A stretch of 26,204 nucleotides of DNA from Polynucleobacter sp. (GTDB lineage: Bacteria; Pseudomonadota; Gammaproteobacteria; Burkholderiales; Burkholderiaceae), in contig JALRHB010000007.1 of NCBI GenBank assembly GCA_023253245.1, forward strand, positions 1 through 26,204, given 5' to 3'. Every line of letters starts with the position of its first letter. Position 1 is the stretch's first letter. The notes under the pieces were generated by a model. The model made no database searches, was not told the origin of the DNA, and saw only the letters and a program-made list of their open reading frames with translations. Made by a program: the position numbers and the translations under genes. Shown here in pieces: positions 15,331-23,240 of the stretch.

Positions 15331-16362
15331 GTGAACAGCAAATCTAAACTCCCTGAAATCCAAAAAGAAGCCTTTACTCGAGCGAGGGAAAAGCTCGGCT
15401 TAAGCGCCAAAGATCTGGGCGGAATGGCCTGTTTATCCACTCGCCAAATTGAGCAAATTGAGGATGGTGAGCTTAGTACTTTTTATAGTCAACAAGTGAA
15501 AGTCACTGCCGCTAAAAAAGTAGCAAAGCTATTAGGTCTGACTGAAGCAGAAGCTTTTCATCTTGATGAAAAGACTGCAGTGAAACAAGTGGAACCAGAA
15601 TTAACTACAGCAGTGCAAGAAGTGCAGTCACCTCCAAAGCCAGTTAAAGAATCGAAGTCAAAACAAAAAACTGCATCTATTCAGTCAGAGCAAGATCAAC
15701 CTCCATTCACTGGTGCGCCAAGCAAAGTGACACCCTTATCAAGCAGCGCCCCTTCTGAGCCTACAAAGAAAAAGAACCTATTTTTATGGTTAAGTGTTTT
15801 AGCTGCTGCAGCATTTGCCATCATTAATCTAAGCCAATTCTTTTTTGCTGAGCAGCCGCAAGAAGTGGTGATTGTTAAGGAAGAAGTTATAGCCGCCCCT
15901 CAGGCATCATCTCCAGCACCATCTGAAGCTGTCCCTGTGGCTTCAACACCGATAGCCCCCCAAGTAACACCTGTAGCGCCAGCGCCAGCATCAGCGCCTC
16001 AACAAACGATCGCTTCTGAACCCTCAACAGCCTGTCCAGCCGAAGATTTAGTGATTCGCTTCAAACCTGAAGCGCCTCGCAAGGCGGGTGATATGGTTTA
16101 CCTGCAGGCTAAATCCAAGCAAGTAGTTTGTGTGATCGATGCAAGTGGCAAAACCCAGAATAAATTATTGGAACCTGGTGTTGGCACTTCCTTTTATGGT
16201 CAACCACCATTTAAGGTTCTTACTTCTGGGCTTAATGAGGTAGATACATTCTTTCAAGGTGCAAAAGTGCGATTGGCAAACCCCACTGCAAAAACATTAA
16301 TACTAGAGGCAGCTGCGGTAGTGGCGCCTTCTGCGGATCCTACTGATTCCCAGTTACGTTAG
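15331..16362 (+). CDS. RodZ-like membrane-anchored helix-turn-helix protein
   Basis: Of its 343 residues, the N-terminus (about 9-70) is an XRE/RodZ-type helix-turn-helix (AREKLGLSAKDLGGMACLSTRQIEQIEDG). A low-complexity K/P/S linker (80-146) leads to one membrane helix (about 149-168). A Pro/Ala/Ser-rich periplasmic stretch (185-232) is followed by a folded domain (about 234-333) resembling the RodZ C-terminal DUF4115 domain. RodZ links MreB to the cell-wall machinery; here it is only RodZ-like, since the classical ispG/hisS neighbourhood is absent. It starts at GTG with a poor Shine-Dalgarno, 87 bases after the response-regulator gene. Two cysteines (C235, C267) in the periplasmic domain could form a disulfide. 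Confidence 0.7.
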   Translation: MNSKSKLPEIQKEAFTRAREKLGLSAKDLGGMACLSTRQIEQIEDGELSTFYSQQVKVTAAKKVAKLLGLTEAEAFHLDEKTAVKQVEPELTTAVQEVQSPPKPVKESKSKQKTASIQSEQDQPPFTGAPSKVTPLSSSAPSEPTKKKNLFLWLSVLAAAAFAIINLSQFFFAEQPQEVVIVKEEVIAAPQASSPAPSEAVPVASTPIAPQVTPVAPAPASAPQQTIASEPSTACPAEDLVIRFKPEAPRKAGDMVYLQAKSKQVVCVIDASGKTQNKLLEPGVGTSFYGQPPFKVLTSGLNEVDTFFQGAKVRLANPTAKTLILEAAAVVAPSADPTDSQLR

Positions 16363-16373
16363 GCAGCATGAGA

Positions 16374-16388
16374 GCCGCTCTTAGCGGC
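16374..16388. terminator. Possible hairpin between convergent RodZ-like and glnB genes
   Basis: GCCGCT, loop CTT, AGCGGC: a compact six-bp GC-rich stem in the 52-base gap between two convergent stop codons. There is no T-run on either side, so a classic intrinsic terminator is uncertain. Confidence 0.35.
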
Positions 16389-16414
16389 CCGATCCCTATA
16401 CTGAGTTAAATCGA

Positions 16415-16753
16415 TTAAACAGCTGAATCGTCGGTTTCGCCAGTACGAATGCGAATCGCCTGTTCAATTGGGCTAACAAAAATCTTGCCATCGCCAATTT
16501 TTCCAGTACGCGCTGCTTTGGTAATCGCTTCAATCGCTGCTTCTGTGCGGTCGTCAGCAACAACAACCTCAACCTTTACCTTGGGCAAAAAGTCGACAAC
16601 GTACTCTGCGCCACGGTAAAGCTCGGTGTGCCCCTTTTGACGGCCAAAACCTTTTACTTCAGTAACGGTTAAGCCAGTAACCCCAACTTCAGCTAGAGCT
16701 TCACGAACTTCATCAAGTTTGAACGGTTTAATAATGGATGTGATTAGCTTCAT
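16415..16753 (-). CDS. glnB: Nitrogen regulatory protein P-II
   Basis: This 112-residue trimeric signal protein senses 2-oxoglutarate, ATP/ADP and, through uridylylation, glutamine. All hallmarks are present: the T-loop with Y51 (RGAEYVVDFLPK), KGFGRQKGH before it, and the C-terminal signature TGKIGDGKIFV followed by IRIRTGE. It resembles GlnB slightly more than GlnK, and no amtB lies beside it. The start ATG has AAGGGGA. It is the last gene of ppa-nadE-glnB. In some proteobacteria PII directly relieves feedback inhibition of glutamine-dependent NAD synthetase, which fits this order. Confidence 0.95.
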   Translation of the reverse strand: MKLITSIIKPFKLDEVREALAEVGVTGLTVTEVKGFGRQKGHTELYRGAEYVVDFLPKVKVEVVVADDRTEAAIEAITKAARTGKIGDGKIFVSPIEQAIRIRTGETDDSAV

Positions 16754-16846
16754 ATATTCCCCTTAATACAGTAATCATACCTAGAACTCGAATCGACTGC
16801 CTAAACTTCATACATCCCGCAGCCTAGGGCTTGGGCTTCAGGCTAC

Positions 16847-18472
16847 TTATGCCCGAAATTGCGAAGTGATTGGGTAGCGCCAATCTCGCCCAAACGCCCG
16901 AGTAGTGACCTTAATTCCTGGGGGAGCCTGACGGCGTTTATATTCGTTTAGCTTAATTAAGCGGGTAACTTTTTCAACACTCTCTGAGTCAAAGCCTGCC
17001 GCCACAATTTGGCCAATAGATTGATTTTGCTCCATGTAACGTTCCACAATAGCATCTAGTACTGCATAAGGAGGCAGACTGTCTTGATCCTTCTGGTCGG
17101 GGCGCAATTCTGCGGAAGGGGCGCGAGTTAAAATGCGTTCCGGAATGACTGACCCAAGACTATTGCGGTAGGCGCACAGTCGATAGACTAATGTCTTGGG
17201 AATATCTTTGATGACTGCAAAACCTCCTGCCATATCACCGTAAAGAGTGCAGTAGCCAACAGCCATTTCACTCTTGTTTCCTGTCGTTAAAACAAGACGG
17301 CCTGTTTTATTAGAAAGAGCCATCAGTAAAGTGCCGCGCACCCTGGCCTGAATATTTTCTTCAGTAGCATCAGGCTGCAATCCTTGAAATTGCTCTGCTA
17401 AAGATTTTTCCAATGCATCTACTGGACCACTAATAGGGATCTCATCGTATTGCACGCCAAGATTATTTGCCATCTCTCTGGCATCTATCCAAGAAATGTC
17501 TGCGGTATAGCGTGAGGGCATCATGACTGCTCTCACCTTATCTGCACCTAGGGCATCAACTGCAATCGCCAATACGAGTGCCGAATCTACACCTCCAGAA
17601 AGCCCAATAATGACCCCTGGAAAGCGATTCTTATGGACATAGTCGCGCACGCCTAAAACAAGGGCTTGGTAGGCCTGTGCTTCAATACTCTGGGATGGGG
17701 TAATCTGGCCTTGCTCAAGTTCGCCCGCAGGGTTTAGATTGACAAATCCTAAGCCAACATCAAACTGAGGCATAGCCATGACCACTTGACCTTGGCTATT
17801 GAGTGCAAATGAGCCGCCATCAAAAACCAATTCATCTTGTCCGCCAACGGCGTTTACATAGACCAAGGACATCTTGTTCAAAGCGAGCTGTTTTCGTAAT
17901 ACTTCAATACGCAGAGATTCTTTTTGCAAATGGTAGGGCGATGCATTTAAAACGAGTAGCACTTGCGCACCAGCATCATGAGCTTGTTTTGCAGGGCCAA
18001 CATGCCAAGCATCTTCACAAAGAATGAGACCGTATCGAATGCCTGCATTCTCAAAAACGCATGCTTGATCTCCGGGTACAAAATAGCGAACCTCATCAAA
18101 TACTTCATGGTTTGGTAGTTCTTGTTTGGCATAGCCCGCAATCGCTTGGCCATCTCGCAATACTGATGCATAGTTTTGTAGGCCGGCAGCCGTTCTTTTG
18201 GGGTGGCCAACAATGACAACAAGACCGGGAAATTGCTTGAGCTCTAAGGTGAGGCGATTAAGCTCTTCTTGAGCTGCTTCAATAAAGGCAGGGCGTAAGA
18301 GTAAGTCTTCTGGGGGGTAGCCTGTAAGCGAAAGCTCTGGGGTGATGAGAACAGTAGCGCCTTTAGCAAAGGCATCTGCTGCAGCTTGAGAGATGAGTTG
18401 CGCATTGCCTGGCAAATCACCCAATAAAGGGTTGATTTGCGCTATGGCGATGGTTTGCGAACTCGCTCCCAA
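16847..18472 (-). CDS. nadE: Glutamine-dependent NAD+ synthetase
   Basis: This 541-residue cytoplasmic two-domain enzyme converts deamido-NAD+ to NAD+ using ATP and glutamine, releasing AMP and PPi. The N-terminal nitrilase-like glutaminase (about 6-255) shows the Glu-Lys-Cys triad E46 (PELSLTGYPP), K116 and C152 (LCEDAWH). The C-terminal synthetase domain (about 275-541) carries the ATP-PPi loop LSGGVDS (291-297). An ammonia channel between domains is usual in the family. I give the TTG at 18472, 11 bases after the ppa stop; the frame is open further upstream without a better start, so the exact N-terminus is uncertain. It lies between ppa and glnB. Confidence 0.95.
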   Translation of the reverse strand: MGASSQTIAIAQINPLLGDLPGNAQLISQAAADAFAKGATVLITPELSLTGYPPEDLLLRPAFIEAAQEELNRLTLELKQFPGLVVIVGHPKRTAAGLQNYASVLRDGQAIAGYAKQELPNHEVFDEVRYFVPGDQACVFENAGIRYGLILCEDAWHVGPAKQAHDAGAQVLLVLNASPYHLQKESLRIEVLRKQLALNKMSLVYVNAVGGQDELVFDGGSFALNSQGQVVMAMPQFDVGLGFVNLNPAGELEQGQITPSQSIEAQAYQALVLGVRDYVHKNRFPGVIIGLSGGVDSALVLAIAVDALGADKVRAVMMPSRYTADISWIDAREMANNLGVQYDEIPISGPVDALEKSLAEQFQGLQPDATEENIQARVRGTLLMALSNKTGRLVLTTGNKSEMAVGYCTLYGDMAGGFAVIKDIPKTLVYRLCAYRNSLGSVIPERILTRAPSAELRPDQKDQDSLPPYAVLDAIVERYMEQNQSIGQIVAAGFDSESVEKVTRLIKLNEYKRRQAPPGIKVTTRAFGRDWRYPITSQFRA

Positions 18473-18483
18473 TTGTGAATCAA

Positions 18484-19020
18484 TTACTTCTGTGATTTGG
18501 CATAACCTTCAATGCCATCAAGAATCTCTTTATGGGCAGCAGCAACACCAGCCCAACCTTTTACTTTTACCCATTTTCCTTTTTCAAGATCTTTGTAGTG
18601 TTCAAAGAAGTGTTGGATTTGGCTCAAAAGTAATTCGTTAACATCTTCTGGTTTTTGCAAATGTTTATAGATAGGCAGAATCTTGTCTTCTGGAACGGCT
18701 AATAACTTTGCATCTTGACCGCCTTCATCTTCCATCTCGAGCATGCCAAGAGCGCGGCAGCTCACAACTGAACCCGGAACCAATGCGAATGGTGTCATTA
18801 CGAGAACATCAACTGGATCGCCATCACCAGCAATAGTCTGGGGGATATATCCGTAGTTGCATGGATAGTGCATTGCAGTACCCATGAAACGGTCTACAAA
18901 GAGGCAGCCACTTTCTTTATCCACTTCATATTTCACTGGATCAGCGTTCATCGGGATTTCAATGATGACGTTGAAACTTTCTGGGATCTTTTTGCCTGGG
19001 CTGACTTTGTCGTAACTCAT
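18484..19020 (-). CDS. ppa: Inorganic pyrophosphatase (family I)
   Basis: This 178-residue soluble enzyme hydrolyses PPi to phosphate with Mg2+. The family I signature DGDPVDV is present (D66, D68, D71), with the nearby YPCNYGYIP and LAVPEDKI segments typical of the bacterial hexameric enzyme. The ATG has GGAG at good spacing. nadE starts 11 bases after its stop; NAD synthetase releases PPi, so the pairing makes metabolic sense, although the enzyme serves all PPi-forming reactions. Confidence 0.97.
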   Translation of the reverse strand: MSYDKVSPGKKIPESFNVIIEIPMNADPVKYEVDKESGCLFVDRFMGTAMHYPCNYGYIPQTIAGDGDPVDVLVMTPFALVPGSVVSCRALGMLEMEDEGGQDAKLLAVPEDKILPIYKHLQKPEDVNELLLSQIQHFFEHYKDLEKGKWVKVKGWAGVAAAHKEILDGIEGYAKSQK

Positions 19021-19146
19021 AAATACTCCGCGTATTGATTAATGAATACCTCGATATTAGCAAAGAGGCGTTTAACTACTTGGGGAATGGCTAATTGGCT
19101 CTAGTTTAAGGCCTCTAAGAGCCCCATTGTGGACCAAGAGGCGCCA

Positions 19147-19178
19147 CAAAAACGCCCAGCATTGCTGAAGGCGTTTTG
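19147..19178 (-). terminator. Intrinsic terminator of trxB
   Basis: On the minus strand AAAACGCC...GGCGTTTTT forms an eight-bp outer stem with an inner CAGC/GCTG stem, ending in TTTTT. It lies about 16 bases after the trxB stop and separates trxB from ppa. The remaining gap to the ppa start (19021-19146) shows no gene. Confidence 0.8.
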
Positions 19179-19193
19179 TTGGGTATGAAGACC

Positions 19194-20150
19194 TCAGTCT
19201 AAAGTCTCTAAATAGCGTTGTGCATCTAGAGCCGCCATACAGCCAGTACCTGCACTGGTAATGGCTTGGCGGTAAATGTGATCTTGCACATCTCCTGCGG
19301 CAAACACGCCAGGAATATTGGTTGCGGTTGCATTGCCCTCTAAACCTGAATGGGTCTTAATGTAACCATTATTCATATCTAGCTGACCAATGAATAACTC
19401 AGTATTGGGTTTATGGCCGATGGCAATAAAGGCACCGGTCACGGCAATCTCTTCAGTTGATCCGTCTTGTTTTTTGATCCGCACTCCAGTAACGCCTTTG
19501 TCATCGCCAAGCACTTCATCTAAAGTGGAATTGAGTTTGAGCTCAACCTTACCTTCAGCAACTTTAGCCATCAGACGATCATTCAGAATAGGCTCCGCAC
19601 GAAATTTATCGCGACGATGGATGACAGTTACTTTTCTGGCAATCCCGGTGAGGTAGAGAGCTTCTTCAACTGCAGTATTACCACCGCCCACTACGCAGAC
19701 ATCTTGATTGCGATAAAAGAATCCGTCACAAGTTGCGCATCCAGAAACGCCACGACCCATGAATGCTTCTTCACTCGGCAATCCAATGTACTGTGCTGAA
19801 GCGCCGGTGCAAATAATCAGTGCATCACAGGTATACGTTCCCGAGTCACCCTCTAAGCGAATCGGCTTTTCAGTAAGGGCGGCCGTATGGATGTGATCAA
19901 AAATAATGTTGGTATTAAAGCGTTCAGCATGCTTTAAAAAGCGATCCATCAGTTCAGGGCCTTGAACGCCATCTGGGTCAGCTGGCCAGTTTTCCACATC
20001 TGTTGTGGTCATTAATTGGCCGCCTTGAGCCAGCCCAGTGATGAGAGTTGGGTTGAGATTGGCGCGGGCTGCATAGACAGCAGCGGTGTAACCGGCAGGG
20101 CCAGAACCTAAAATAAGGACTTTGGAGTGTTTTGGAGTATTAGTAGTCAT
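19194..20150 (-). CDS. trxB: Thioredoxin reductase
   Basis: This FAD enzyme passes electrons from NADPH to thioredoxin. Numbering is from the ATG at 20150 (318 residues, the normal length). The FAD site GSGPAGY lies near 15-21, the redox-active pair CATC at 138-141, the NADPH-site GGGNTA at about 155-160, and the second FAD motif FAAGDVQD near the C-terminus. A TTG two codons upstream is a possible alternative start. Only 39 bases separate it from the divergent ftsK, so its promoter must lie partly inside ftsK. Confidence 0.97.
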   Translation of the reverse strand: MTTNTPKHSKVLILGSGPAGYTAAVYAARANLNPTLITGLAQGGQLMTTTDVENWPADPDGVQGPELMDRFLKHAERFNTNIIFDHIHTAALTEKPIRLEGDSGTYTCDALIICTGASAQYIGLPSEEAFMGRGVSGCATCDGFFYRNQDVCVVGGGNTAVEEALYLTGIARKVTVIHRRDKFRAEPILNDRLMAKVAEGKVELKLNSTLDEVLGDDKGVTGVRIKKQDGSTEEIAVTGAFIAIGHKPNTELFIGQLDMNNGYIKTHSGLEGNATATNIPGVFAAGDVQDHIYRQAITSAGTGCMAALDAQRYLETLD

Positions 20151-20189
20151 ATCCAAATTATAGGATTGCTTGATTACAATCGTAGGAAC

Positions 20190-22499
20190 ATGGCTAGAAC
20201 CTCAAACTCGAAGTCCCAGACCCCTTTGCCCCTACCTCCAGAGAATTCTGGGCAGGGAAGGATGCCCCGCCTTTTGCTAGAGGCGCGTTGGTTTATCTCC
20301 TTTGGCCTATGCTTGGGCTTGTTTGCCATATTGGTGACCTATTCCAAGGCAGATCCCGCCTGGTCGCATGCCAGTTTTGAGGTTCCCAAGAATCTAGGCG
20401 GTCGTTTTGGGGCCTATTTAGCCGATTTATTACTCTATATCTTCGGAATTTCTGCATTTTGGTGGGTTGTTTTGTTTGGGCGCCGAGTTCTGAGTGGCTG
20501 GCGCGAGCTTTGGAGCATTCCGCTACCACCCGATCCTAATGCCAAGCCAGACTCTCTATTGGTTCGATGGTTGGGGTTTGGGCTCACCCTTTTCAGTAGC
20601 ATGGGTTTAGAGTCCATTAGGCTCCATTCCTTAACATGGGAGCTCCCAAGGCCTCCTGGAGGCATTTTGGGCGAGTTAATTGGTGACCCTTTGCAAATGA
20701 GTTTGGGCTTTACGGGTTCGACCTTGGTGCTTCTATTTGGCTTGTGCGCAGGCCTCTCTTTATTTCTGCATTTTTCTTGGTTAGATGTTGCCGAAAAAGT
20801 CGGCCGATCTTTGGAAGTGACATTTAACTACTTGCGTGAACGTCGAGAGAGCCAAGAGGATCGCAAGTTAGGCGAAGTAGCCGCTGAAGAGCGCGAAGAA
20901 TTCGTTGAAGAGTTTCGGGGTCGCGTAGAAGTTGCTAAGCCTGTGCAGATCGTGCGTGCACCAGTAGAGATTCCAAAGAGTGCGCGCGTAGAGCGCGAGA
21001 AGCAGCAACCCCTGTTTGTGGATATCCCTGACTCAGAGTTGCCTCCACTCGCATTGCTTGATCCCGTGCCAGAGGCAAAAGAAAGCATTTCGGCGGATGT
21101 CTTGGAATTTACTTCTCGCTTAATCGAGCGCAAGTTAGCTGAGTTTGGCGTTGAAGTGAAAGTGATTGCCGCCTATCCCGGCCCTGTAGTCACTCGCTAT
21201 GAAATTGACCCTGCAGTAGGTGTTAAGGGTAGCCAGATCGTAAACCTGTCTCGCGACCTGGCGCGCTCTTTAGGCGTAGTGAGTATGCGAGTGGTAGAAA
21301 CTATTCCTGGTAAGACTTGTATGGCTTTGGAATTGCCAAACCCTACACGCCAATCGGTATATCTATCTGAGATCTTGAGCTCACAGGTATATAACGATAG
21401 CCACTCCAATCTGACTCTCTCATTGGGCAAGGATATTTCTGGTAGCCCTATTGTGGCGGACTTAGCCAAGATGCCCCACTGCTTAGTCGCTGGTACCACT
21501 GGTGCAGGTAAGTCAGTTGGTATCAATGCCATGATTTTGTCGATTCTCTTCAAGGCAAAGCCTGATGAAGTACGTCTCATCATGATTGATCCGAAGATGC
21601 TGGAGATGGCAATCTACGACAAGATTCCACATCTCTTGTGCCCAGTAGTAACAGACATGAAGCAGGCTTATAACGCTCTGAACTGGGCAGTCAATGAGAT
21701 GGAGCGTCGTTATAAGTTAATGAGTAAGTTTGGCGTGCGCAATCTTGCTGGCTTTAATAAGAAAATTTTAGAGGCAGAAGAAAAGGGTGAGAAACTCACC
21801 AATCCATTTAGCTTGACACCAGATGATCCCGAGCCAATTTACAAAGCCCCCGTGATTGTGATCGTGATTGATGAGTTGGCTGATCTGATGATGGTCTCAG
21901 GCAAGAAGATCGAAGAGTTAATTGCGCGTATCGCGCAAAAAGCTCGTGCTGCAGGGATTCATTTGGTCTTAGCTACCCAGCGTCCTAGTGTGGATGTGAT
22001 TACTGGTTTGATTAAAGCAAACGTGCCTACTCGCATTTCTTTCCAAGTAAGTAGCAAGATTGACAGTCGGACTATTTTGGATCAACAGGGTGCAGAAGCG
22101 CTATTGGGTATGGGAGACATGCTGTACATGGCACCAGGCACTGGATTGCCTGTGCGTGTGCATGGTGCCTTCGTGTCGGATGATGAAGTCCATCGTGTGG
22201 TTGAATGGCTCAAGGAGAAGGGTGAAGCCAACTACATCGATGGTGTCTTAGAGGGCGCTGATGAATCGAGTGTTGACGCCTTAACAGGCGAAGGGGGTGG
22301 TGAAGCTGATCCACTCTACGATCAAGCAGTTGCCATTGTTTTGGAAAATAAACGTCCATCGATCTCATTGGTGCAACGCCATTTGCGGATTGGTTACAAC
22401 CGTGCAGCGCGTTTATTGGAGGATATGGAAAAAGCAGGGCTTGTTTCTAAGATGGGTAATGGCGGTAACCGTGAAATTCTGCATCGCCCCTCTGAATAA
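20190..22499 (+). CDS. ftsK: DNA translocase FtsK
   Basis: This septal DNA pump clears chromosome termini at division and activates XerCD recombination. Of its 769 residues, four membrane helices fall in about 30-220, then a short charged linker (about 225-300) rather than the long E. coli linker. The alpha/beta motor starts at about 310, with Walker A GTTGAGKS (435-442) and Walker B VIVIVIDELADLMM (about 553-566). A C-terminal winged-helix gamma domain (about 705-769, with AVAIVLENKRPSISLVQRHL) reads KOPS and contacts XerD. The ATG at 20190 has AGGA at the right distance. A longer reading from 20127 would overlap trxB and lacks support. Confidence 0.96.
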   Translation: MARTSNSKSQTPLPLPPENSGQGRMPRLLLEARWFISFGLCLGLFAILVTYSKADPAWSHASFEVPKNLGGRFGAYLADLLLYIFGISAFWWVVLFGRRVLSGWRELWSIPLPPDPNAKPDSLLVRWLGFGLTLFSSMGLESIRLHSLTWELPRPPGGILGELIGDPLQMSLGFTGSTLVLLFGLCAGLSLFLHFSWLDVAEKVGRSLEVTFNYLRERRESQEDRKLGEVAAEEREEFVEEFRGRVEVAKPVQIVRAPVEIPKSARVEREKQQPLFVDIPDSELPPLALLDPVPEAKESISADVLEFTSRLIERKLAEFGVEVKVIAAYPGPVVTRYEIDPAVGVKGSQIVNLSRDLARSLGVVSMRVVETIPGKTCMALELPNPTRQSVYLSEILSSQVYNDSHSNLTLSLGKDISGSPIVADLAKMPHCLVAGTTGAGKSVGINAMILSILFKAKPDEVRLIMIDPKMLEMAIYDKIPHLLCPVVTDMKQAYNALNWAVNEMERRYKLMSKFGVRNLAGFNKKILEAEEKGEKLTNPFSLTPDDPEPIYKAPVIVIVIDELADLMMVSGKKIEELIARIAQKARAAGIHLVLATQRPSVDVITGLIKANVPTRISFQVSSKIDSRTILDQQGAEALLGMGDMLYMAPGTGLPVRVHGAFVSDDEVHRVVEWLKEKGEANYIDGVLEGADESSVDALTGEGGGEADPLYDQAVAIVLENKRPSISLVQRHLRIGYNRAARLLEDMEKAGLVSKMGNGGNREILHRPSE

Positions 22500-22509
22500 G
22501 GCTATTATT

Positions 22510-23199
22510 TTGCAAAGATTTTTATCCACAATCGGCGCGGTCATCCTGAGTGCAATCCTATTGACGCCAGGAAAGTTTGCATGGGCTGATGGGGAAAGTG
22601 GGGCAGAGCAACTGCGTCAGTTTGTGCGCAACTCTAAGACCGCTCAGGGTCAATTTATGCAACAGCAGTTACGTCCCCCGAGAGCAAATGAAGTGCAAGA
22701 CAAGGGTTTAAAGCTAGTCCGTCAAACTCAAGGAAATTTTGTTTTTCAAAGACCCGGGCGTTTTGTTTGGGAAACTCAAAAGCCTTACGAACAAAAATTG
22801 ATTGCTGATGGCAAGCAATTAATTCTCTGGGATAAGGATTTAAATCAAGCTACTTTTAGATCCGCCGGTCAGGCTCTAGCTACTACCCCTGCGGCCATCC
22901 TGTTCGGCGAGACTTCTTTAGATCAGCATTTTGAATTGGAAGAAGGCGAGGAGCGTTTAGGAATGAAATGGGTTGCTTTGGTTCCAAAGAAGAATCCTAA
23001 TGCTTCTAAGAGTGATTTACCGTACACAAAAATTTCGGTTGGTATGGCAAATAACCTACCTAAGGCTTTAGAGTTAATTGATGGCCTGGGCAGCGTTGTT
23101 TTGGTAAGTCTGGATAACATCCAGCTCAACATTAGTCTGCCTAGTAATAGTTTTACTTTTACTGCGCCGGCTGGTGCTGAAGTCCTGCGCTTAAACTAG
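22510..23199 (+). CDS. lolA: Outer-membrane lipoprotein carrier protein LolA
   Basis: This periplasmic chaperone carries lipoproteins from LolCDE to LolB. The TTG at 22510 gives 229 residues with a signal peptide of about 26 (ending FAWA), then LRQFVRNSKTAQGQFMQQQ, GNFVFQRPGRFVWE and LIADGKQLILWDKDLNQAT, which are typical LolA segments. AAGG lies about nine bases upstream, beside the ftsK stop. A GTG at 22471 in frame would lengthen the signal peptide by 13 residues and overlap ftsK by 29 bases. It sits between ftsK and serS, where rarA is often found in relatives; no rarA is present here. Confidence 0.9.
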   Translation: MQRFLSTIGAVILSAILLTPGKFAWADGESGAEQLRQFVRNSKTAQGQFMQQQLRPPRANEVQDKGLKLVRQTQGNFVFQRPGRFVWETQKPYEQKLIADGKQLILWDKDLNQATFRSAGQALATTPAAILFGETSLDQHFELEEGEERLGMKWVALVPKKNPNASKSDLPYTKISVGMANNLPKALELIDGLGSVVLVSLDNIQLNISLPSNSFTFTAPAGAEVLRLN

Positions 23200-23240
23200 A
23201 GCCCAACTCATTTTAGATATTTAACTTAATAGAGCATTAG

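Noticed and set aside
20127..20189. Upstream extension of ftsK by 21 codons
   Set aside because: It overlaps trxB, adds no family-like sequence, and the ATG at 20190 has a proper Shine-Dalgarno.
22297..22509. Long upstream extension of the lolA frame inside ftsK
   Set aside because: The extension is a shadow of ftsK; signal-peptide logic places the LolA start at 22510 or at most 22471.
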